Below are positions 19,071 to 28,388 of a DNA stretch of 64,000 bases, one piece after another. This stretch comes from Medakamo hakoo (Eukaryota > Chlorophyta > Trebouxiophyceae > Coccomyxaceae). The DNA lies in assembly GCA_026636295.1 (NCBI GenBank), contig CP089459.1, forward strand, positions 1,054,001 through 1,118,000. Direction: 5' to 3'. Positions within the stretch are counted from its first letter, which is position 1. Each line of letters starts with the position of its first letter. The notes beneath the pieces are model-generated. The model saw only the letters and a program-made list of their open reading frames with translations. It was not told where the DNA came from and made no database searches. A program made the position numbers and the translations under genes.

Positions 19071-19574
19071 GCCGGTGTGCGTGTGACTGTGTGTGCGTGC
19101 AACGCCTCTGGCGGGAGGGGGCGGGGAGAGGAGGAGGGCGGCTGGCCGAGGCGCGGGACGGCTGGTCGCAGGCCCCGTCCAGGCGCGCGCGCGAGAGGGG
19201 AGGGATGGTCGCAGTGCCCGGGCCCGCACGGCGCGCGCACAGCGCCGAACGCAGCACAAAAAGAAGACACGCCGCCCCCCCCACACGCCACGGTGCGTCA
19301 CCCCGCCCTCCTTCCATCTCGCCGCCCACAGCCGCAGACTCTCCGCGGTGTGCGCTTGTCCACGAGCGGGTCACCTGGAACAGGCACGCGCCTGGAGGCC
19401 CGGCGTGGCACGGGAAAAAAACAAGCGGCGCGGCATCCGCCGCGTTGTTCGGCCCCTCCCAGAAGGCACGCCGACGCCGTCCCTCTCCCTCACACGCGCA
19501 CGCCACGCTCTCAAAAGCACACACCAGGCAAGCGGACACGCGCGGCCTCCTGAGCAGAACAAAAGCCGGGTTCC
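19071..19574. other. Divergent promoter region between the first GH5 gene and a small secreted-protein gene
   Basis: A 504-bp spacer between two divergent start codons. It is GC-rich with short A runs (near 19258 and 19413). I see no TATA box or coding exon that joins either neighbour. Confidence 0.55.
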
Positions 19575-20063
19575 ATGCGTGGCGCCTCCCTGCTTCTGGC
19601 GGCCGCGACGCTCGCTGCCGCGGCGGCCGCGCCGGCCCCGCACCCGCACCAGTCCGCCTCGTCCGCGCCCACTCGGCGCCTGGCCGGCACGGGGCCCAAA
19701 GCACACCAGCAACAGCAGCCGGGCCCAGCGCACCTGGGCCAACCGTCCGCCCCTGCGGCAGCGCCAGGCCTGCACCTCGCTCCCCTGGGCGTCAAGGCCG
19801 GCGGTCCCGCCCCTCCACCCACGGCCCCGCACGCGTCGCCCGGCCTGGCCGTCCCTCCAGCCGACGCGCCCGTCGCGGGCCCGGCCTTCCCGCACCCGCA
19901 GGGCTGGGCGCCCGCTCCCGGGCCCGCGGGCTTCCACCCCATCTCCGTGGACGGCAGTGGAAACAGCGCAGGCGGCGGCGCCACGTCCCACCGCCACGCC
20001 CCGCCGCCGCTCGCGCAAACGGTGCGGAGTGCCGAGGCGGAGTTCAAGGGCGGGTGGGAGTGA
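19575..20063 (+). CDS. Small secreted Pro/Ala/His-rich protein, function unknown
   Basis: A 162-residue single-exon protein. It begins with a clear signal peptide, MRGASLLLAAATLAAAAAAP. The mature chain is rich in Pro, Ala, Gly and His with a short QQQQ run, has no cysteine and no predicted domain, and ends FKGGWE. It sits between two divergent GH5 glycanase genes and is itself secreted, so a wall or extracellular-matrix role is possible, but nothing in the sequence proves it. The alternative is a short unstructured wall linker protein. An ATG in favourable context and a TGTAA ~100 nt after the stop support it as a real gene. Confidence 0.6.
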   Translation: MRGASLLLAAATLAAAAAAPAPHPHQSASSAPTRRLAGTGPKAHQQQQPGPAHLGQPSAPAAAPGLHLAPLGVKAGGPAPPPTAPHASPGLAVPPADAPVAGPAFPHPQGWAPAPGPAGFHPISVDGSGNSAGGGATSHRHAPPPLAQTVRSAEAEFKGGWE

Positions 20064-20165
20064 GAGTGATTCTTTTTTTTTCGATTTTGTGCTACTGCGA
20101 CCCCATTTTTGTCAGGGAGAGAGGGTGTTGGCGGATGGGCGCCCCCAAAACAGGCCGGGAGCGCG

Positions 20166-20170
20166 TGTAA
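20166..20170 (+). terminator. TGTAA, candidate polyadenylation signal of the small secreted-protein gene
   Basis: This is an exact chlorophyte-type TGTAA, 102 nt downstream of the stop at 20063 and 112 nt before the next start codon. Confidence 0.4.
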
Positions 20171-20281
20171 GGCCTCTGTGTTTTTTTGTTTTTCTCCTTC
20201 CCCGGTTTGCCGCCCCGCGCTTTGGACACAACGACGTTTCGTTTTTTTGGAAAACGAATACACACCACCTTTTCACCCACC

Positions 20282-21407
20282 ATGCGCTCCACCCTGGCCC
20301 TCGCCGGCGTGGCCGCCCTGGTCGCCGCCGTCACCGGCCAACAAGCGCCGGCGGCTGCTCCGGCGGCCGCGCCCCAGGCGCTCGCCGAAACGTATGGGGG
20401 CGAGCGCAAGGCCGGCTGCACGGTCACGGTCTCCCCCATGACCATGTGGACGCACGCCGCGCCCGAGGCGCACGCCGAGCCGACGACGTCCCCAGTTGCC
20501 ACGACGTTCCGGGGCATGATTGACCTGGCCATCCAGACGGACGCCGCGCTGACGGTGCGTTTTTTTGTTTGGTCTTTTTTTGGCAGCGCGCATGCAGCGC
20601 GCGATTCCCCCTCCTGCTGAAGGCCGCAGCGGCCGAGCGTGGCCTCCTTCCCGCTGTCCCGCCCCACTGCCGGGCACTGCCGGATTTGGGTAGGGGCTTG
20701 GGGCGGGGAAAGGGGGAGGTGGAGGCGTGCGCGGGCGGTTGCCAGGGGCGGTTCGTGTCGCGCGCGTCGCAGCAACAGACGCCCGCGCCACAGCCCCCTC
20801 CTCTCTCCCACACCTCACCACCGGCCCGTGTTTCCTCCCACGCCACCCCCCACCCCCACCCACCCACACCACAGCCCGGCTGGGAGCTGACGGTCGACAT
20901 GCCCCCCCACAACCGCCTGGCCTGGGCGTACAACATGGCGTTCAAGGCCGCGACCGCGGACGCGACGACCTTTGCGGTCGACGGCCCGTGGGGCGCGGCC
21001 AAGGCGGGCGCCGTCACGCACGTCGGCTACCAGGTCAACGCCACGTCCGCGGACTTCATGCCGCACGCCGTCTCCGTCAACGGCCAGGCGTGCACGCTGG
21101 CCCTGGCCCCCGACCCGGCCGCGCCCGTGCCGCCGCTGGCGCCCGACCACGTCCTGGCCGACCTGGGCGTGGCGCAGTCGTGGGCGGCCGAGCGCCCCGT
21201 CTCCACGCGCGGCTCCGAGTTCATCGGCGTGGACGGCCAGCCCTTCACCATCGCGGGCGTCAACTGGTTTGGCTTTGAAAACGGGCAGACGAGTGCGTGC
21301 TGTGTGGGTGGGAGGGGGGTGGGAGCTCTCTCCGTGGTTTTCCACCCAGCCTGCCCCTGCCCCACCCTCCCCCACCCCACCCCTAACCACCCACCCACTC
21401 TCCACAC

Positions 21408-21454
<47 letters not shown>

Positions 21455-23258
21455 CGTCGACGGCCTGTGGGGCAACGTCCAGAACCCGCTCATCGCCGAC
21501 TTTGCCACGGTCGCCTGGCGCATCAAGCTGCTGGGCTTCAACACGATCCGCCTGCCCTTCTCCTTCCGCGAGTTTGGCATGGCGCCGCGCGACCCCAAGT
21601 ACACGACCTGCTCGTCGGCGGCCGTCTCCGAGGCGGCCATGGCCGCGTCCGTGACGCCGCCCGGCGTCAAGCTGCCGGCCGGGTCCCTGCCGCCCCGCCT
21701 GCGCGTGCCGGCCGGCCCGTCCTCGGGCGTGTGCAACGACTACGTCCCCATGGAGTCGGTGCGCACGCGCTTCCTGTGGGCGTGCAAGTGGCTGGCCGCC
21801 AACGGGTTTTACGTGGTCATCGACGACCACATGGCGTACGACACCCTGGTAAGGGCGGCGGCGGCGTGGTGGGGGTGGTGGGCGGCGGCGGCGGTCCTTG
21901 CTGTGTGTGTGCGGCTCTCCTCCCCCTCCCCACCCCCCCGCCTCCCCTGTTGTCTCTCACCCACTCACTCTCACCCATCACCCACCCACCCCGCCCCGCC
22001 CCGCCCGTGTGTGTGTGTCCAGATCCTGGACGACACGCCCAAGTGGGTCGCCTCCTGGAAGGCCCTGGCCGCGGACATCTACGCCGACCCGGTCATGCGC
22101 AACCGCGTCATGCTCGACGTCATCAACGAGCCCGACTCGCGCGGCATCAAGTGGGCGACCGGGCCGAAGGGCGTCGGCATGGAGACGTACTACGAGCAGG
22201 CGATGGACGCCATCCACTCGGTCAACCCCACCGCCCTGCTGCTGCTGGAGGGCGCGGGCCAGCTGGGCACGGTCGCCATGAACTGGGGCGACGGCTTTGC
22301 GACGGACGACCGCGTGACGCAGGCGGGCGGCGTCGAGTCGGCGCGCCCGTTTTTCCAAAAGATGATGGACAAGCCGTACCTGCACAACATCGTGCTCGCC
22401 CCCCACATCTACCCGCCCTCCGTCTCCACGCACCACGAGCCGGAAGTCGTCAACGGCGCCGGCCTCTTCTCCCGCCTGGACAACTCGTTCGGCTCCCTGA
22501 CCAAAAAGGGCTTCTGCCCGAGCGGCGGCGGCGCGTGCGTCACCTTCCCCGTCGTCTTCGGTGAGACCGGCTCCAAGATGAGCCCGGAGGACCTGAGGAT
22601 GCTCAAAGACTTTGCGCGCTACATGTCCAGCGCCACGGCCGGCCACAACGCCATGCCCAACATGCTGTGGTGGGACTGGAACGCCAACTCGGGCGACACG
22701 GGCGGCCTGGTCCAGGACGACTGGCTGTCCATCAACTGGAACAAGATCGCCCTGCTCACCGACATGGCCTTCCTGAAGCCCTGGTACACGACCGTGCCGG
22801 GCGTGTCCGGCACCGCCCCGTCCGTGGACGCGTCGCCCTCGCCGCAGCCGCTGCCTTCCCCGCCGCCGCCGCCGCCGGGCGCGCCGCCGCCGCCGCCGCC
22901 GCCGCCGGCCGTGCCCGCCGGCCCGCCGGGCCCGTGCACGGCCCACGTCACGGCCGACTCCTACCCCAACGGCGGCTCGTACGGCGCGACCATCAACGTC
23001 GTCGTCAACTCCGCCTCCCGGCGCGCCGTGCCGTACGAGGTCGCCCTCAAGATCCCCGCGCTGACGTCGGTCGGCTCGGCCTGGAACTGGAAGCCGTCGC
23101 CGCCGTCGGGCGGCTGGGTCAAGGGCCAGATCTCCGAGCAGTGGCAGGCACTGGGTGCTGGGTCGCCGGCCACGTTTGGCATGACGGCCACGGGCTCGTC
23201 GGCCGCGCTCAAGCCCCAGGCCGTGACGGTGGGCGGGAAGGAGTGCACCCTGGTGTGA
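20282..23258 (+). CDS. Secreted GH5 endoglucanase-like glycanase with two CBM2-like domains
   Basis: The four-exon model is join(20282-20554, 20875-21292, 21454-21848, 22023-23258), 773 residues. Signal peptide: MRSTLALAGVAALVAAVTG. A CBM2-like module lies at about 45-150 (GCTVTVSPMTMW...PGWELTVDMP...VSVNGQACTLA). The GH5 barrel follows: IAGVNWFGFENGQT, VAWRIKLLGFNTIRLPFSF, FYVVIDDHMAYD, the acid/base Glu in VMLDVINEPDSRG (about 399) and the nucleophile in VVFGETGSK (about 541), then WWDWNANSGDTGGLV. A Pro-rich linker at about 634-660 leads to a second CBM2-like module (CTAHVTADSYPNGG...AWNWKPSPPSGGW...GGKECTLV). The catalytic core resembles bacterial and oomycete-type GH5 cellulases. It is a divergent paralog of the gene at 16.1-19.1 kb, which lacks the N-terminal module. 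Extracellular cellulose or mannan binding and hydrolysis is inferred. Confidence 0.88.
21413..21453 (+). repeat. (CA)n tract forming the 3' end of a GH5 intron
   Basis: About 20 CA dinucleotides run straight into the CAG acceptor at 21451-21453 of intron 2, so the repeat takes the place of the usual polypyrimidine tract. Confidence 0.85.
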
Positions 23259-23611
23259 GGAGGGGGCAGGGAGGGAGTGTGTGGGGAGGGAGAACTGTGG
23301 GGGAGAGGAGGGGCGTGGTTTTTCCAACCAACAGTTGACGCCTGTTGCTGTTTATGTGGGAGTATGTGTGTTTGCGTGCGTGCCCGCGCGTGCCAAGGGG
23401 GGGCTGGTCCCCCGGCGGTTCCGCGGCCGCCGGTGAATTATTATGAAGGGAAAGGCTGGAGACGTGAGTGAGCGTGGTTGGGGGATGGATGGAAGGTTTG
23501 GAAGGCGTGTGTGTGTTGCTTTGATGGGCGGAAACACGCCTTCCAATCATTCCATCCAATTGGCTCGTTCTTTCCACGATCCTTTTTCGCACGCCCCCCA
23601 CACTGCACTAA
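23259..23611. other. Intergenic region with an inverted repeat
   Basis: A 353-bp spacer between two plus-strand genes, less GC-rich than its surroundings (GAATTATTATG near 23435). It contains the hairpin at 23487-23557 and no coding sequence that I can support. It should hold the promoter of the downstream secreted-protein gene. Confidence 0.55.
23487..23557. repeat. Imperfect inverted repeat upstream of a secreted-protein gene
   Basis: Arms 23487-23510 and 23534-23557 are reverse complements at 22 of 24 positions with a 23-nt spacer. It lies 55 bp before the start codon at 23612, where a cruciform or a protein-binding dyad could matter. Confidence 0.8.
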
Positions 23612-24815
23612 ATGCGCGTGCGTGCCCTCGCCCTGCTAGTCATCCTGGCCCTGGCCGCGGGCGCGGCCAGGGCTGAAGACGCGCCCGCATCTTCGTCGGG
23701 TGGCGGCGGGCTCGGCGATGCGGTCGACAAAACAAAGGCCGGCCTGGAGAAAGCCGCCAACTTTGTGAGTTTTTTGCAAGCTAGACGGCTTGGAGGCTTG
23801 GTCCGGGAGATGGGATCAGGGGGCGATGGCCGGCGGCGATGGTCCGCCGACGGCGTTTTTTTGCAAGGCTGATGCCTCGCGCACGCAACCCGCGCGCGCC
23901 TGTGCTCACACCCCCACCACACTCCAGACCTCCTCCGCCGTCGGCGACGTGAAGGGCGCCCTCAACACGACCGTCTCCGAAGTCAAAGAAGCCTTCAACG
24001 CCACCAAGGCGGGCGTCAACCGCATCCTGGACTACCTGAAAACCGAGCCTCAAATCGCCGAGACGTCCCGCCTGGCGGCCAAACCGTCGGCGGCTGTCAT
24101 GGCGGGGTGGGCGTCCACCACGGACGCGGTGAACGCGGCGCAGGCGGGCGTGGCGGGCACGACGGGCACGGTCGGTGACGCCGCGGTCGCGTACGACGGG
24201 GCGGCCGCCGCCGGCGCGGCCACGCCGCGCTCCTCGGACATCGACGTCTTCTCTGCGGGCGAGTTGGGCGCGGCGGCCGCGACGGGCTCCCTGCAAAACC
24301 TGGCGGACGGCATCCTGGCCGCGACGGCCGCGGGCGGCGCGGACAAGCTGTCCGCGAGCGTGGGCAAAGTGGTGGGCGCGTCACCCAACGCCACGGTCGA
24401 GGGCGCGGCCGAAGGCGAGCGCCCGCCGTCCGCCAACCTGGGCGCCGCCTTTGGGCTGGCCATGCGCGAAGCGCCCGCGGCGTACGTCAACCGCGTCGGC
24501 GCGCCGGGCGTCCCGCTGCGCGTCAACGCGTCTGCCGTCGCCGACACGTTTGTGGCTGGCCTGCAAGAAGCCGCCATTCCGTGCGCCGCGACGGCGGGCG
24601 ACAGCAAGGACGGCGCGGACAAGGAATGGTTTGCGGCCGCCGCGGCCAAGTGCTGCCCGGTCGTCAACCCGGCCCTGCGCGGCGCCCAGGCCGCCGTGGA
24701 GGGCGACCCGGGCGCGACGCGCGCGCTGTACGTGTCGCTGTCCAACTCCTTCACCCTGGGCGGGCGCGGCTCGTTCAACCTGGGCCGGTGCTCGACGGCG
24801 GACGCGAAGGCATGA
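23612..24815 (+). CDS. Secreted Ala-rich protein, function unknown
   Basis: The model is join(23612-23764, 23928-24815), 346 residues. Signal peptide: MRVRALALLVILALAAGAARA. A 163-bp intron (GTGAGTTTTTT...ACTCCAG) joins KAANF to TSSAVGDVKG. The first ~100 residues of the mature chain look amphipathic and helical (VDKTKAGLEKAANF, NTTVSEVKEAFNATKAGVNRIL), like apolipoprotein- or LEA-type repeats. The C-terminal half has a small set of cysteines (IPCAAT, AKCCPVVNP, LGRCST) and ends in a more globular-looking ALYVSLSNSFTLGGRGSFNLG segment. I do not recognise the family. It follows the GH5 gene in the same direction and is one of four consecutive secreted-protein genes. Confidence 0.72.
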
Positions 24816-24995
24816 GGCAGCGGGTGGGAGGAGGGGGTCGAAAGAGGGGGGCGGGACCGGGGCGGCGCAGCTAGGGGGCGTGGTCGGAACCGGGGTGGTG
24901 GGGCCAGGCGGGCGCGACAGTAAAAAACAACGCGGGTGGGGGTGGGACACGACAGGGTGCCTGCCTCTCTCTCTCTCATCGCCTCGCACCGTCCT

Positions 24996-27900
24996 CTACA
25001 TGTCAAAGTACACGCCCGCAGCCGCCAGGACGACGAGGCTGCCCCACCCCGTGAAGGGCCGGGGCCCCAGGCCCGCCCCACCCGCGTCGCCCGCGTACCG
25101 CTCCCACACGTCGCACACGCCGCCGCTCGCGACCGCCTTGTCCACCACGTTCCCCACAAAGGCCGCCCGCACGTCATCCCTCAGCTTGGCCGCCGTGCGT
25201 GCGTGCGGGCCGGGCAGGGACGCGTAATGGTCCAGGGCGGCCAGCGCCAAGTAGTTCAGGGGCGGCCAGGCCGCGCCGCGCCAGTAGGGCGCGTCGTGCT
25301 CCGTGTTGCGCGCGTCGCGGAAGGGCGAGGCCGGGGAGAGGGAGGCCAGGCCGGCGGGGGAGAGCAGGTCGGCCGCGCCGGCGAGCGTCGCCCCCAAATG
25401 CGGCGAGTCCGGGGGCAGCAGGCGCATCAGCACCGGGAACAGGGAGACGTAGCCGAAGTGGCGGACGAATGTCGGCGACGGCGGGGCCGGACGCGCGTCG
25501 CGGTCGGCCGGCGGGTCGGGCGGCGCGCCGGCGTCGCGCCCGTCCGCTGGGATGTCGCCCGCCCGGGGGCCGCCCTTCGTCGGCGCCCGCAGCAGCACCC
25601 GGTCCACGGGCTCCTGCGTGCGCGGGTCGCGCAGGACGTGCCAGCGCAGGGCCAGGTCGTCGGTGTGGAGCCCAAAGTCCGCAAACGACGAGGAGGCGTC
25701 GTCCCAGTGCAGCGACGCCAGGTGGGCCGGGTCGCCCAGGCGCGCGGCCGTCGCGTTGAATGCGGCCGCCTTGAACGCCAGGGCCGGCTCGCCCCGCCCC
25801 GCCGCGACGGACCCGATGGCCGCCGCGGACCGGGCTGCAAAGGCAGCCCAACACAGCAGGTCGACGTGGCGGTCGGCGGGCGACGGGTGGGAGGACCGCG
25901 GGTAATCGTCCAGGCCAGACGTGAGCGTCTTGGGGTTGAGCTCCCGGCCGCGCCCGGCGCCCGGGTCGCGGCCGCGCCAGGCAAAGGCGCCGGGCGGGCC
26001 GTCGGGCGCGGCTTGCGCGCCCAAGAACCAGTCCACCCAGGCGGCGACGCGCGGGAAGGCGGCGGCGAGGAAGGCCGCCTCGTCCGGCGTGCCCGCCCCG
26101 GCGCCCACCCGCCGCGCGATGGCAGCCAGCGGCAGCAGCAGCGTCGGCGGGTTGGCCGCGTCCGGGTCCTGGGCCAGGAATTCGGCGGGCACGCGCGCCC
26201 GGGCTTCGTCCCCCAGGATCTGTTCGCGGGCGATCCAGCCCGTGGCGGACACGGCGTCGAGCCAGTGGGCGAGCGCGTCCCGCGACAGCGACCCGTCCCA
26301 CCGCGCGAGCAGCAGGTGGTGGAAGCCCTCGTCCCACAGGAACCCGCGCGGGAAGAAGGCGCGGGCGGGGACGGCGGTGAACAGGGAGGCGGCGGGCCCC
26401 TCGACCGCCGCGGGCGCGCTCGCGTGGGAGGCCGACTTCTGCGGCGGCCCCGGCAGCCGGACGAGCGGGCGGCCGTGGAAATAGCCCAGGCCGCCGAGCA
26501 GGTTGGCCAGCGCGGACCGGGCCAGCGCCGCGGTCGCGGCGGCCGCGTCGTCGCCGGGCGCGCCGCCCAGCCCGGCCGCGCCCGCTCGCACGCCCGCGCC
26601 AAAGGTCCGCTCAAACTTGGCGTCAAAGGCCGCTTCCCGGGCGGCCAGGGCGGAGGTGAGGGCATCGCCGGTCAGGGCGGCCAGGCGGGCGGGGAGAGGC
26701 TCGGCGGATGGGTGGACCGAAAACCCGGGCGCGACGGCCGCGGCCCGGCCGTCGGCCTGCGCCCTCCACGCCGCTTTGGCGGTCGCCACCCGGCCGGCGA
26801 CGGTCCCGCCGCCCTCATCCGGCGTGGACTCGTCAGCCCACGCAGCGTCAGCGCTCGCGTCCCCGTCCAGTCCGGGCGTGAAGACAAAATCGACGGCAAA
26901 AGGCGGGCTGCCCGTGACCTGGAAAAACGCGGCGTTGGGCGGCGGCGGCGCGTTCCCCGGTCCATCCACCGCGTCCACCAGCTCCAGGACCGCCGGCCGG
27001 GGTGGGGCGTCCTTTTTGTGGTGGTGGTGTTTGCCCACGGCCTCCATCGGCCGTTCCAGGAGCGTGGACGCCAGCTCCGTCAGGTTGTGGAAGTGGCGGG
27101 TGGTGGCGCGCGCTGGGCGGACGGACAGCGGGCCGCCTGCGCCCGCGCCCCCGCCCACCGCCGCGTGCAGGGCCCACTTCCCCACAGGCGCGGACCGCCC
27201 ACTGGCCAGCAGGACCGGCTCGGACCCAGGGCGCAGCGGCAGGGCGCCGTCGTCGCCCGCCGCGGTCGTCACGGCGACCGGGCCGTTGCCGGCCGCCCAG
27301 CGCGTGCCCGGCCCGTCCTCGTCCGCGACGTAGAACAGCGCCGACACGCGCGGCGGCGGGTCGGCGGCCGACCCGCCGCCCTCCCTGTCGCTGACGGTGA
27401 TGCGCAGGGCCCAGTCCCCACCGTACACGCCAGGCACCGGCCGCTTGATGAACGCCGTCGTCACATTCGCCCGGCCGTCCAAGGCGGTGTGCACGCCGCC
27501 GCTCTCGCCGTCGTGCACGCGCCACCCAAAGCTCGCCAGGCCGTCCCGTTCTTCGGCCAGGTGGCGCAGCGGCGGCGGTTTGGCCGGCTCGTCCGCGTTG
27601 CCGTCGGCCGCAAACCACATGACGCCGGCCAGCAGGCCGCGCGGGACGCGGGCGCGGATGCCTGTGTACAGGCCCGGCCGGTACGTCCCCCACAGCAGCC
27701 GGGACGCGTGGTCGCCCTGGAACTGGGGCAGGTCAGCCAACACCGGGCCGGGCAGGCGGCGGAGGTGTGGGGGCAGGGTGGCGGACCGCACGCGGGCGGC
27801 GGCCAAGGCGAGGGACGGCGCGGTCAGCGTGGCGAGCAGGGCGACGGCGGCCAGGGCTGTGTGAGTGTGGACAAGCGGGTGGGGAGGGTGTGGGTTGGGC

Positions 27901-28145
27901 AAGTGCGGCACGATGCGGGGGTGGGGCGGAAAGACGAAAGTTTTCGTGGGTCACGCACCGGCTAAGCCGGCCACCACGCCCAGACCGCTGGCGCCCCGCG
28001 ATCCTGGCCGGCCGACGGACGGTTTGGACGGCGTGGACGTCGGCGAAGGGCGGTGGTGAAGCAACGGTTCTTCCACGTCGGACGAGGGCGGCGGGCGGCG
28101 CCGCCGCGCGCCGCTCGTTGGGCTGGTGGCGGCCGGCGCGGACAT
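24996..28145 (-). CDS. Mannosyl-oligosaccharide glucosidase (processing alpha-glucosidase I, GH63)
   Basis: The model is join(24996-27856, 27959-28145), 1015 residues. The enzyme removes the outermost glucose from the N-glycan precursor in the ER. A short Pro/Ser-rich cytosolic tail (MSAPAATSPTSGARRRRPPP) and one signal-anchor helix, assembled across a 102-bp intron (GVVAGLA joined to ALAAVALLATL), give the type II topology of the family. The lumenal N-domain starts RLLWGTYRPGLYTGIRAR, a GH63 hallmark. The catalytic (alpha/alpha)6 domain has ARAFFPRGFLWDEGFHHLL, RSSHPSPADRHVDL, and the late block YWRGAAWPPLNYLALAAL, then GWGSLVVLAAAGVYFDM at the very end. The size exceeds typical plant GCS1 because of Ala/Gly/Pro-rich insertions. 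It fits a secretory-pathway role and lies next to four secreted-protein genes. Confidence 0.93.
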
Positions 28146-28283
28146 TTTGGTGGCTTTCAGTGAGAGGCCAGGACCCTTCTGGAGTGTGGGTGTGCGCGGG
28201 CCGCGATGGCAACGGGCGACCGCGTGGGGGTTTCCGCCCGATGCGTTCCCGCGCGCTTCGTTCGTTCGTTCGGTCGTTCGTTT

Positions 28284-28327
28284 GAGTGTGGCCCCGCCCA
28301 CCCTGCAGGGTGGGCGGGGCCACACTC
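28284..28327. repeat. Perfect 44-bp palindrome in an intergenic region
   Basis: Two 22-bp arms with no spacer, centred on CTGCAG, are exact reverse complements. It lies between the start of glucosidase I (28145) and the stop of oligoribonuclease (28389). Confidence 0.97.
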
Positions 28328-28388
28328 GTCTCCGCCCGTTCTACACACCCTGCTCCCTACTGTTTCCACGCGCCCACCCTGCTCCCCA

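Noticed and set aside
24936-27965. A 1009-codon plus-strand frame opposite glucosidase I
   Set aside because: It is a composition shadow; the minus-strand frame has unmistakable GH63 motifs.
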